From Lutjanus erythropterus (taxonomy: Eukaryota; Chordata; Actinopteri; Lutjaniformes; Lutjanidae), in assembly GCA_020091685.1 (NCBI GenBank), contig CM034598.1, forward strand, positions 14,579,088 to 14,643,087: a stretch of 64,000 bases of DNA, given 5' to 3'. Of the stretch, positions 27,433 to 37,690 are shown piece after piece. Within the stretch, counting starts at the first letter, position 1. Every line of letters begins with the position of its first letter. A model generated the notes under the pieces. It saw only the letters and a program-made list of their open reading frames with translations. It did no database searches and was not told the origin of the DNA. Both the position numbers and the translations under genes were made by a program.

Positions 27433-27613
27433 ACTTTTTCCTTTGGCTGAGAAAAGGGTGGTGTTGACCTGCATCGCACTACCTACCCGCAAATACAATC
27501 ACAGCATACGGGTCACTGCGTGTACCTGCTGAATCCCCCCACCTCTGCCTCCACTGACCGGATAACACCACAGGACAACCCTCATTATTTCCACCTGGGT
27601 TATTCACACACAT

Positions 27614-27620
<7 letters not shown>

Positions 27621-27649
<29 letters not shown>
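27621..27649. repeat. (CA)n microsatellite
   Basis: A 29-bp pure CA run, preceded by an imperfect CA/TA run from 27605. Confidence 0.97.
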
Positions 27650-27651
<2 letters not shown>

Positions 27652-28863
27652 AGTCAGAACCAGCTCAGACAGGCCCAGTAAATCAGCATGCCTGTAAGTA
27701 GGTCTCATTGACCCCTCAGGATCCATCGGTGCCTGGATCTCTCTGGATCACCCAGTCAATACATCAATATCCATCTTGTGTTTCTTGTTTTAAGACCCCC
27801 ACTCCCCAACCCCACCTCCTTCTCACTGAATGTCAAACGGAGATTGGAATCATCAATTACAAGTGTGTGTATGCGTGTGTGGAGCTGGAGCTTATTTGCT
27901 GCTGTCTATAGGACTGAGCACATTCTTAAGCAAACACACTGATGCATGTTTTCTCTGTCACACACACACACAAACAGAAATGCCCCCTTTCTCCCGTGGG
28001 ATCAAGGAGAACTGGGTCATGAGGAGAAGCAGAGAGAGGCTGCCCGAAGAATCCAACAGACCAGTTCATACATACCAAAATCTATAAACTAAAGATCAGC
28101 TGGTCGGCGTACACTCTGTCAGCCTGAATAGTCTTTCAAGTCAGACCTTCACTGCACTGCTGGAGCCATGTGTGGTGTGTGTGTGTCAGGGTAATTCAAT
28201 GGCTGGCTGTGCAGAGCGGCCATGCGGTAACACTGCAGCCAAATGGACAACACGAAGATAAAGCATTTAAGCAATGATTATTCTTTCTGCTAGCACCTGA
28301 AATGATGTGTGGTGGTGGCGGTAGTTGGGGGGCTGATTAGACGGGTCAATACATCTGGCTCCTGTTCTTTTTGTGCAATACCTCAGCACACACAAATAAA
28401 TTAAAAAAGAAAAAAGAAAAAAAGAAAACAAGTGGTGTAAGAGAGGCCAAATAATCCACTTTGTCAGGCCTCCAAATTCTGCTTGGCAAAGCGCTCTCAG
28501 TCACAGGTCAGCCTCAGTGTCTCGGCCCTTTGAAATGCCTTGAAGGATTTCACTGAGATCGACTGACATAACGTCACACATGCCATTTCAAATAGCCCAG
28601 CTTTCCATCAATAACACAGAGACATTTCACTGACACTATAGTCTGTGATACGGGGGAATGCTAAATATCACCAGACCTTGAGACGTGTTGAAAGGTGGTG
28701 CAATGAATATCTCATTCTTAAGATTCAGCGCCACCGAGGAGGCCTGTCAATAATAATTAGTAAAAAAAAGAAACCTAACCACCCAAACCTCCCCTTTTCT
28801 TCTCCCTCTAACACCCAAAGCAGCCAAGGATTTAGCACAGAGCACAGTGGATTGTTATCTCAC

Positions 28864-29191
28864 CTCTGGCAGCGGCATGCCGTTGATGATGAGGTCTGGC
28901 TGCTGGTGGCCCTGCCCAGTGAACGGGTGCTGATAGCCGTGGTTGGGAGCTGCATTGCGCGAGTTCTGGTTCTCCACGTTGAGGAAGGTGCTCTCGGAGC
29001 GCCTGCAGCCCAGTGGCAGGCTCTGCTGGTGGTAGTCGAAGTAGTTGAGCGAGGAGGTGAGAGATGAGCAACTCACCACATTCATCTTGTCCGTCTCCTC
29101 AACGTCGCGTGGCACCAGGCGGATGTCGTTCTTGCTCAGCTTCTTCTTCTTGCTGGACTTCTTCTGGTTGCCATATGAGTACTCCGCCACC
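28864..29191 (-). CDS. pcdh19: Protocadherin-19, downstream cytoplasmic-domain exon
   Basis: This 328-bp exon encodes 109 residues of the PCDH19 cytoplasmic tail. It starts [17 protein letters not shown], continues through [17 protein letters not shown] and the [15 protein letters not shown] block, and ends INGMPLPE. These blocks are diagnostic of PCDH19. The acceptor is a pyrimidine-rich tract ending TTGCGCAG just before 29191. The first base, G, completes the split Arg codon (AG|G) left by the upstream exon, so joining at 32054/29191 is in frame. The donor is GAG|GTGAGA at 28864/28863, a near-perfect consensus, leaving phase 0. Reading on would stop after two more codons. In mammals an optional short exon sits before this one; direct joining here gives the exon-skipped form. 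The next exons (family sequence beginning Thr-Glu-Asn-Tyr) were not found in the window, so the CDS is partial at its 3' end. Confidence 0.95.
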
Positions 29192-30834
29192 CTGCGCAAG
29201 TAGAAGAAACTGAACAGACTCAATAAAGCAGTGTTCTGCCTTCCCCTCCGCTGTCCACACACGGTCAAAAAAGCTCGCCCGCCATGCCAGCGAGGGCACT
29301 GTTCGACCATGGGTGCCAGACGAAGGCTCATTGCCCGTGTCCAGGGGTGGAACAGCACACTTAAGTGACTCCTCACTCCCCGGTTTGCAATGGAGCCGTC
29401 ATCTCTTGTTTGTTTGCATTTGCATTTGCATGCTCAACAATCGACATGTCACAAACAGGCAGACGATATGCAAACATGCCAAAACCACAGAAGCAAAGCA
29501 AGAAAAAACACACTGGTACTGAGCAGCACTACCGGTATATGCAATCATATTCAAAGCACACAACCCACACTAATTCCATTTTTTCTTTCATTATCAGGCG
29601 AGCCCACGAGCAGCACAGAGTGCAGGAGAACTGCAGATTCAAATTCATTTAGCTGCTCTCAGTGGCTGCTGCAAACTTGAACTGAGTATTTTGACTTTAA
29701 TAAGAGCAAATGAGCAACACAGCCATGTTCTATCAAAGGATCCTCAGACTGGGGGAAATATCCATTCTTCGCACAGCTTTGCAGTTTTCCACAGGAGAGC
29801 AGATGCTGTGTGCTCTACAGTGATGACTACAAACTTCACTAGACATCTTCCATATAATTTGTGATGTTTTTCACCATCTGCATTACTTCAAACTCTGGAG
29901 GAGGCTGTTTTTAACCTGCATGGCAGAGGAGCATCTGGTTTATTTTCTGTTAAGGCTCACAACTAAAGATATAGTTACCCATGAAAGTGCAATATCTGGA
30001 ATGTCTCTGTTGCTGTCTCTTGTCTTGTCTCTTCTGCTGCACTAGCCCCCACTGGCCTCTGTTCCTCACTAAAATGCAGCTCTAATCCTCTGTCGCTTCT
30101 AAAAATCACACTGGTTTGAAAGCAGCGCTGCAGTTTGTCTTTTTCATTTTTCTTTTAGATTGCATCTTGAAAACACCTCCCTCCACCCATTCTGCTCCCC
30201 CCACCCTTGATTCAGAGGAAAGAAAATGGGCCTCTGCAAGGGTAGAAAATACTCCATCTCTTTTTCATTTATCATTTTAACATGTTGTCTCTCTCTCTGC
30301 TCTGTGCCCAAATAATTGAAATCTGGGAGGGGAAATCTTCAGAGTCAGACAGACTGACAGAGGACAAGCAATAAATTGGAGATAACTGCTCCTCATATTG
30401 GAGGTGGCGACTGAGAAGCAGAGCACATCAGTACTGATTAAAGCACCCAGCAGGGAGAGTGGCTCACAGTAAGAGAGTAAAGTACTGAGAGCAGGTTTGA
30501 ATTTGGAATTTGTTGTTGTCTGTGATTGTTTCGTCTCTGAACAAAACCTATAACTGAGGCTGCAGATATGATACCGCAGAAAACTACCTGTTGTGATCAA
30601 GATGTCAACACGCTGGTTTCCGTCTGTATCAAACCAGGCTTGAATGAAAACACATTTAGAGGACTTTCTTAGTATTCCTGTGATGAGAAGAGATGTGGGT
30701 CCTTCTTGTTAACAATGTAAAGGTCACTATTGAGTGGCCATGCTTTAACTCACTAGAGGATTTATTTTAAAATCAAGGTTCTGCAACTGAGAAAATGTTG
30801 ACAGAATTTAAAATTGGTACTTGATACTTTTTAG

Positions 30835-31157
30835 AGATTTATCGATTAATCGATCAGATGTTGATCCTTAAATTAATCAACAGCTATTTTAATAATTGTT
30901 TTGAGTCATTTTTAAAGATAAAATAACCAAATTCTCTGGTTCCAGCTTCACAAGTGTGTATATTTTCTGGTTTCTGGTTTTAGTCCCCTATGACAGTAAA
31001 CTGAATATCATTGGATTGACATTTGAGGACGTCACCTTGGGCTTTGGGAAACATTTTCACCACTTTCTGCCATTTTATTTACCAAACAACTGATCGATCA
31101 ATCATGAAAATATGCACGGATTAATCAATAATGAAAATAATCTCATAGCAGCCCTGA
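30835..31157. repeat. AT-rich interspersed repeat, family A, inside pcdh19 intron
   Basis: It runs from TTATCGATTAATCGATCAG to TAATCTCATAGCAGCCCTGA. The core CAGTAAACTGAATATCATTGG and GGCTTTGGGAAACATTTTCAC match the other copies. Confidence 0.75.
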
Positions 31158-31956
31158 TTTTTTTTTTTTTTTCATTTTTAAAAATGACATGATAATAAAA
31201 GAAACACCTGATCTACGATAAGAGGAAAATCACAGCAACACTGAGGGAATCTCAGATCTTTTTTTCATGCTTGAAAATGGCCTAAGTGAACTCCAAATTA
31301 ACAAAATTATGTTTGGAGCAAAATATGATTATAGCTTCAGGTTAAATTCTCAAATCCAATCTATATGTAAATTTATAGTGGTGATGTGGCACAGGGAAAT
31401 CAAAGCCAGAGCTGATGATCAGATTGATGAACAAAACAGAAATAATAATCTGCTCCTTTTCAGTAAACTGGGTAAATAGTTAATGAATATGGGGTGAGTT
31501 GTGTGATTTTAGATCATCTAAACTACATTTTTCATTTTCTATTTAATTTTGTTGCCACAAATCGTCCTTGGTGCAGAAGAAAGCAGAAGTAAAGGTGACT
31601 GATCCTGGCGGACTGTCCATGATCACACTAGATTAAAGCTGATAACAGCCAATCAGCCATGCTGGACGTTAAATAATAAATGTCTGGGACTTGCTATTGA
31701 ACCAGTGGGACGTTAATTGTCCGGCAACACAGCCGCAAATTGAACATGACAGTTGAACCGTCATATTTATGAGTCAATTGGTTACAATGGACGGATTAAA
31801 TCAATCAATCACGTTTCCTCAACACAGAACAGTGGGCCTCAGCAGCACAGTGTCTGATTTAAAGCTTCAGCTGTGGAGGAAGAAAAGAAGAAAATCTGCA
31901 GTCCTCAAATTCATTCATTCAGAGGCCTCCACATGCTGCATGACAAAAGCAAAGCA

Positions 31957-31958
<2 letters not shown>

Positions 31959-32012
<54 letters not shown>

Positions 32013-32036
32013 CACACACACACACACACACACACA
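31959..32036. repeat. Compound microsatellite (CT)n-(AC)n beside splice donor
   Basis: The (CT)n run occupies 31959-32009 and the (AC)n run 32012-32036. Read on the pcdh19 strand this is (GT)n from intron position +18 to +42, followed by (GA)n from +45 to +95. It also creates spurious plus-strand open frames of about 150-170 codons. Confidence 0.97.
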
Positions 32037-32053
32037 TTGGATTCAGTCAGTAC

Positions 32054-34200
32054 CTGCAGTTGTACGTCCGGATCTCCTTGTTGTCCCTCTTGCATTTCAC
32101 CGCCACAAAGATCATGGTGACGAAGAGGATGGCCGCGATGGAGCCCAGCGCGATGATGAAGATGAGGGACAGGTTGACGGGTCCAATAGGCTCCTGCGCG
32201 TTCAGGTCTGGGGACAGGTAGACCACGATGTAGGCCGAGGCAGACAGCGAGGGCTTGCCGTGGTCCCTCGCTACCACTGTGATCTCGTAGGTGGATTTGG
32301 CATTTTCTCCAAACATCCGGGTGGAGCGCACCTCTCCGTTCACCTGGTCGATCTCAAAGAAAGCCCTGTCCCCCTCGGAGATGGTGTAGGTTAGCCGGCC
32401 GTTCTCCCCCTCGTCGTAGTCGTCTGCTTTCACCTGGGTCACCATGTAGCCCACTCCGGCGTTCCTAGGGATGGACACCTCTGCTGTGCCGTTCACCAGA
32501 GGAGGGTTCGTCATCACAGGTGTGTTGTCATTCACGTCCAGGACGACAATACGCACCGTGGCGTTGCTCGACAAAGAGGGGTTGCCATTATCTCTGGCCA
32601 GAACTTTAAAGTCAAACGTCCTGGTGTACTCATGGTCGAATGATCTCATGGAGTAAATGCGGCCTGATGGGTTGATGCTCACATATGTGTTTACATCCAT
32701 GTGCTTAATCTCTCCGGGGACTATAGAGTAGGAAACTGTGCCATTCATACCCAAATCTGGATCTTCTGCTGAGACAGCGAGCAGACACGAACCAGGCAGG
32801 TTGTTCTCCATCACCATCTCTTGATAGTGAGGTTTGAGGAAGTGAGGAGGGTTGTCATTTTCATCTGTGACTTTTACAACTAAAGATTTGGTGGCGCGTA
32901 AAGGCGGGATGCCACTGTCCTCCGCCTGGATGGTCAGGTTGTACGTGTCCTTCTGCTCCCTGTCCAGCCTGCCATCAACAAGTATGGTGGAGAAGCTTTC
33001 GTATTCTTGGAGCCTGAAGGGGACGTTACCCTGCAGCCTGCACTGCACTTTCCCGTTCGCCCCTGAATCCTTATCTGACACCCTCACCAGCGCGATCACA
33101 TACCCACGCTGCGCGTTCTCACTCACTTCCACCATCTCTGTGTTCAGGGAGAGCAAACTGATGACAGGTGGGTTATCGTTCGTGTCCATCACGTTCACTG
33201 TGACTTTGCAGTGAGCCGGGATAGAGTTGGGACCTAAATCTTTGGCCTGCACGTCAATCTCATATATTTGCGCCGTTTCGTAATCCAAAACCCCGTTGAC
33301 GGTGATGATCCCGGTTCTGGGGTCAATTTTGAACGCGTCCCTCGTTTTCTCGGTGACGTAACTGTGAAAGGAGTACACAACCTCTCCATTAGTGCCCTCG
33401 TCAGGATCCGTTGCATTCAGGTCTATGACTAATGTGTTGATGGGGGAGTTCTCCATCACATTTACTGTGTACACGGTCTCGTCAAAAACCGGGTTGTTGT
33501 CATTAGAATCAATCACCTTGATGTTTAACTGGACCGCGCCTATCTTAGGAGGGTCTCCTCCATCTTCTGCGCTGATTTCATACGTATAGTGGGCTTGGGT
33601 CTCCCTGTCTAATGATTTCTGCACGACGAGCTCAGCAATTTTGGACCCGTCCCCTCTGGTCTTTATTTCCAGTCCGAACAGCTCATTTGGGGTGATGGAA
33701 TATGATTGCACTCCAAAGATCCCCGAGTCCGGATCGCTTGCCCCCTCTAGGGGAAACCTGGTACCAGGGGAGGCGTTCTCAGAGATCTCAATGTCAATGT
33801 GGCTCGTTGGGAATCTGGGCGCGTTATCGTTCAAATCCTCAATCTCAACTTTGATGACACAGATCTCCATAGAGTTTGACATCACTTCTAGGGAAATAAT
33901 GCACTTTGGGTTCTGTCGACAAACTACATCCCGGTCTATTTTCATCTGGGTTGTAAGGATTCCGGCTGGACTCAGTTCCACCCATCGCGGTTCTGAATTG
34001 GAAATAACCCTCAAGTACGGTGGCTGCGGTGCAATCTGAAATCCCTGCTTTAGCGCGTCCTTTGTCACATTTCCAATCACCGAGCCGGGCTTCATCTCCT
34101 CGTTTATTCCATACTTGAGGTTGATGACAGCCTCAGCCCCAACCCAGAACAAGACGAACACAGCAATTAATTGTATTAATTCCATCTCCTTGGTTTGCAT
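32054..34200 (-). CDS. pcdh19: Protocadherin-19, first coding exon (ectodomain, TM, start of tail)
   Basis: This exon encodes the adhesive part of a delta-2 protocadherin, a Ca2+-dependent homophilic adhesion protein of the neuronal plasma membrane. It reads open for 715 full codons plus two bases. A hydrophobic signal peptide spans about residues 7-24. Six cadherin repeats follow, separated by Ca2+-linker motifs LNDN (123-126), SNDN (232-235), TNDN (340-343), ENDN (447-450) and VNDN (556-559). EC1 has the CRQNPKC cysteine pair (94/100). One transmembrane helix lies at about 677-701, then the [13 protein letters not shown] juxtamembrane segment that I recognise as PCDH19. N-glycosylation sequons include N44, N142, N262, N421, N486, N546 and N570. 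The exon ends TGCAG|GTACTG, a donor in phase 2. A second in-frame Met at 34185 has a stronger context (GAGATGG) and fits the family N-terminus better, so the true start may be there. The paralogue assignment rests on remembered family sequence and is strong. Confidence 0.96.
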
Positions 34201-35240
34201 TGTACCTGTTGAGTTTTTCTCTGCCTAATAAAGACCTCAGTAATTACGCACAGGAATTGCGCGTCAGAGAAAACAGGGAAAAGGCTCCAAATGAATCATC
34301 TCATTAAAGTGTCCGGAAAAGTGTTTGTGGGTGACGAGTAGCTCTTGTGTATGTAAATTATATCATGGTGCGAAAGCTATAATTGTAACAAGTCCCTGAG
34401 CCTATTTTACTCTTCTCAGGCAGAGCACATCCTCCGGTCTACTGCAGCGGGCGAAACATTGGAGACGACAGATCTGTGAAAACATGCTGAATCTTCTCAC
34501 AACACTGATTTAAAGCCGTGTAAATCCGTGCAGCTCTCATCAAGCGGCAAACTGGTCTTACACATGACTCATATGATGAACTGTCCGCGGACTGCATAGA
34601 CACAAAAAAAAGGAGAATTCCTCAATAAAGTCCAGAAAAAAAATATTTAAATGTTCCGTGCAGATGAAGAAATGTGCTTCAAAAGTCTCCGCAGATATTT
34701 AAGTCGCATTTTGGATAAACATCTTGCTCTTTGTGATATATTACAAGCAGTGATAAAATTTCCTCTTCGGCCGGTAGCTATGAGCGTTCAAACTGCACAT
34801 CTGATGAAGAAAAAAAAAAGCTTAAAAAAGGCTCTGCAGTCACAAAATTATTCAACAGCTTAAGTCCGGATATCTTTGCCTAAAGAACAAGGGTGCAAAT
34901 GCAGGAATGTCTCATCACATCACTGAAGAAGTCCCGATTACCTTTTTATTTCCAGCAGATTTAGTCTCTCATCCCCTCCGCAATAAGTCTTCAAGCTTTT
35001 ACTTACTAATTAATTTCCTCGTATCTCACTTGGAAAAAAAGGGGCTACACATATCCCGAAAATTAGTCCATGCAACACACACAAAAAATCCGATGAAAAT
35101 GTAGCCAGTGAGGAGAAAAACGATGCAAGAAGAGCCTAGTGTATGTACAAAACGCATTTCATGTTGGGGCTGCAGCAGAGTAGAGGCACAGGAGCCTATA
35201 TCCAGCCTGGTGGAGGGAGGCAGAAAAAAGAAATCACCAC
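34201..35240 (-). other. pcdh19: Probable 5' UTR of pcdh19
   Basis: This is about 1 kb of low-repeat DNA between the start codon and the CpG-rich patch. The base before the first ATG reads ACA (A at -3); no splice acceptor was identified between the start codon and the CpG patch. A long unspliced leader is inferred only from the position of the likely promoter. The transcription start is not visible directly. Confidence 0.4.
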
Positions 35241-35500
35241 TCGTTGCCAGTAGGCTGTCTAGTTGACTCCAACAAGCGCTCCTCTCGCTTCACTGGTGCA
35301 CACTGGCGGACGCGCAGCTCCGAGCCGAGCGCTCAGTCTCAGGACCCGCAATCCCCTCAGCCAATCAGGGGTTACACAGGAGGGCCGGGAGCTGCTGGTG
35401 GGTGGGGCAAAGTACAGCAATGAAACACGGCCAACTACCTGTTCTCCTGCAGATGGACGACTCAACGGGCAATTACGGCGTACAAGTTGAAACACGGCGC
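35240..35500 (-). promoter_or_regulatory. pcdh19: Candidate pcdh19 promoter: CpG-rich patch with CCAAT box
   Basis: Local GC and CpG density rise sharply at about 35270-35340 against an AT-rich background. An NF-Y-type CCAATCAG box lies at 35361-35368. If the box sits the usual 60-100 bp upstream of a minus-strand start, transcription would begin near 35.27-35.3 kb. There is no clear TATA box, as is usual for CpG-type promoters. The role is inferred from position and composition. Confidence 0.45.
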
Positions 35501-35680
35501 TGTGTATTAGATGATCGTTAGAGCAGCGGTTCCAAAAGTGGGGTCTGGGGACCCATCTGGGTCTTTGAGAGCGATCCATGGGTGCTGCAGGGAGAAAAAG
35601 AAGAGTAACAGACTCATTTTTTCCCTCAGCAGAGGCTCAGAGGAGATGCGAGGATAACTTTTCATTGATTTGTCTTTGTT

Positions 35681-36406
35681 TATGGAAGCCCATTTCTGCC
35701 AGTAAAAGAAAAAAAAAAATCCCATGGTAAGTCATTATGAGATACAAAGTTGAAATTATATGATACATAGTCAGAATTTTGAGATAAAGAGCTGCAATTT
35801 TGGGATAAAAAGTCATAAGTATGACCTAATAAGTCATTTGATTCAGATAGAAATTTGAAATGATGACATAAATGTTATAATTATGAAATATTATGACTTA
35901 GTCATAACTATGAGAATAAAAAGAAGACATCATTGGGATTATCATAATTTAGATTTTTTTTAATCTCATGACTTACTTTACTTTCTTTTTATCTCAGAAT
36001 TTTGATTATTAATCTCAAAATTTTGAAGTTTATCTGATAATTTACAATTTTATATCACAATTTCTAAATTTAGGTAATTATTTAGACTTTTTTCTCAAAA
36101 TTTCGATTTAATATCTCATAATTTTAGCATTTTATATCATAACTTTGAACTGTATCATAATTTTCGATCTTATATCTCAGAATTTTGATTTTACACAAAT
36201 TTAAGACTTAATCTCATAGTTGTTACTTTTGATGTCATAATTATGGCTTTATCTCATAATTTAAATTTTTAATCTAATAATTTCAAATTCGCATAAATCT
36301 GACTTCCTAACACATAATTATGACTTTATGTCATAATTTTGATTTTTAATCTCATAATTATGATTTACCATGAGGATATTTTTAGAAACAGAAATGGGCT
36401 TCCATA
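35681..36406. mobile_element. Mariner-type MITE, perfect 18-bp TIRs
   Basis: TATGGAAGCCCATTTCTG (35681-35698) is exactly complementary to CAGAAATGGGCTTCCATA (36389-36406). The ends begin and finish in TA, as expected of Tc1/mariner target sites. The 726-bp interior consists of degenerate TCATAATTTTGATTTTTAATC-like units that run in opposite orientation in the two halves. There is no transposase. Confidence 0.88.
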
Positions 36407-36911
36407 TATTTTCTCTTCTGCTGCAGAAAATGGTCAGTTGGTTGTAGCAAGTTATATTTTATAACACAGAACTTCTCAATGTTTAGCTGTAACATGTCAA
36501 AGTTTGGTAACCTCTGTACCGAAGTGTTTCCTTCTACCCTCTGCTGCACATTTTGAAGTCAAATATAGATCTTCAGTGTATGGTCGTTGCAACTGTACTC
36601 ATTATGTTACATCATTTATGCCCCAACGTGGCTCTCTGGCGTTTCATGTGCACCACGTCTGAACTGGAGCAGCACCAGGCACCCCAGCAAGACATTTTTT
36701 TTTTTGGATGTCGTGAAAATAAAACTCCTCAAGGTTTGCCGACTAAATATTGTCCTTGAGCCTTGTTATCGATCGCACAAAACACACCATGGACACAAAG
36801 AGTTAAATTTCAATCTTTCACATTCTTTAAAATGTCAAGACCAGGTGTTGGTCAGTGATTGGTTTCAGTTCTCTTAAGGTCAACCGACAGTCTGTCTACC
36901 TGGTTACTATA

Positions 36912-37508
36912 GAGTCTGACAGATATATCTAATATTGGCCTACATTGGTCTATATCAATATCAGTGTATACATTGTCCCATTTTTTTTATTTACATAACA
37001 TAATGCAGATTGTTACTTTTGTTTTTCCATTTTTTTTGTTTTATAGGTAGCATCGTATGCATATTTTCTTAATTCAAGTTGTTCTAGTTGTATTTTTTTA
37101 TTTGTAGTTATTTACAATTATCAAGAATGTAAGACAAAGTTCAGTTTCAGTGCATTTTGACAAATTTTCCTGTAAAATTAAGCTACAGTAAACTACTGCC
37201 ACAATGTTACTTTATGGTATCATGTAATATACTTCAACAGTATGGTACCGTAAAATTTATTACAGTATTCTACACAAAGTTTGCAGTGTGACACTGCAGC
37301 TAGGCTTGCCATTACACATGTTTTCTTTTCAGTGTTTCTATTGTAATCTTAGTTTTACTTCAGTTTTATAAGTTTGTTTGGCCCCATAGTTTTGGTTTCC
37401 TGTTGTTATATTGCCGTCTGTGAATCCTGCTGTTTTGATTTGTCTGCAGAAGCACTTTAAAATTCAGTTTTTCAAAGTGCTATATGAATAAAGTTATTAT
37501 TATTATTA

Positions 37509-37557
<49 letters not shown>

Positions 37558-37690
37558 CTACTGTACATGAGCGTTTTCTAACTGAAGGCTATGTTACAGT
37601 ATGCTACTGAAAAGTTTTCATAAATAATATTGGTTACCAATATCAGAATTTTATTTAATGCTTCAAAAATTCAGTGTCTGTCAGGCTGCA
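36912..37690. repeat. Interrupted repeat with CATAT/ATATCAATATC motifs
   Basis: The left part (GAGTCTGACAGATATATCTAATATTGGC at 36912 on) and the right part (TACCAATATCAGAATTTTATTTAATG to GTCTGTCAGGCTGC at about 37633-37690) look like the two ends of one teleost-type element with inverted CTGACAG termini. Between them sits a retroposon tail with a trinucleotide run. Confidence 0.45.
37340..37557 (+). mobile_element. Retroposon 3' end with (TTA)n tail
   Basis: A block ending AAAGTGCTATATGAATAAAG runs directly into (TTA)n at 37494-37557. A CTATAT-AATAAAG block followed by a short-repeat tail is characteristic of truncated teleost LINE/SINE 3' ends. No reverse-transcriptase remnant is visible. 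Confidence 0.6.

Larger units (their letters stand above)
1..28863 (-). other. pcdh19: Putative long pcdh19 intron, running off the left edge
   Basis: The donor at 28863 opens an intron with no partner exon recognised on the minus strand down to position 1. No minus-strand open frame in this stretch resembles the large terminal PCDH19 exon. Short exons of roughly 60-170 bp could hide here, since I checked only for recognisable coding motifs. The stretch holds the repeats listed separately, some CA/TG-rich runs (for example 2397-2423 and 8361-8384) and otherwise AT-rich, non-repetitive DNA. All open frames in it are short and look accidental. Confidence 0.6.
29192..32053 (-). other. pcdh19: pcdh19 intron between the two visible coding exons
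   Basis: This 2,862-bp intron has GT at 32053-32052 and AG at 29193-29192 on the minus strand. It holds a compound microsatellite right behind the donor (31959-32036) and an AT-rich interspersed repeat at about 30835-31155. I looked for the short optional exon known between these positions in mammals (a cysteine-rich segment beginning Asn-Cys-Leu-Thr) and did not recognise it. The search was by eye, so a diverged exon could have been missed. Confidence 0.85.

Noticed and set aside
28645..29067. 140-codon plus-strand open frame
   Set aside because: Its right part is antisense to the cytoplasmic-domain exon and the left part is non-coding.
31769..32394. Two overlapping plus-strand open frames with Ser-Leu and Thr-His repeats
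   Set aside because: They run through the (CT)n-(AC)n microsatellite and then antisense to pcdh19 exon 1.
32852..34039. Plus-strand open frames of 60-132 codons
   Set aside because: These are antisense shadows of the pcdh19 ectodomain exon.
35263..35579. Open frames on both strands in the CpG patch
   Set aside because: High GC lowers stop frequency; Arg/Pro/Ser-rich products with no family resemblance.
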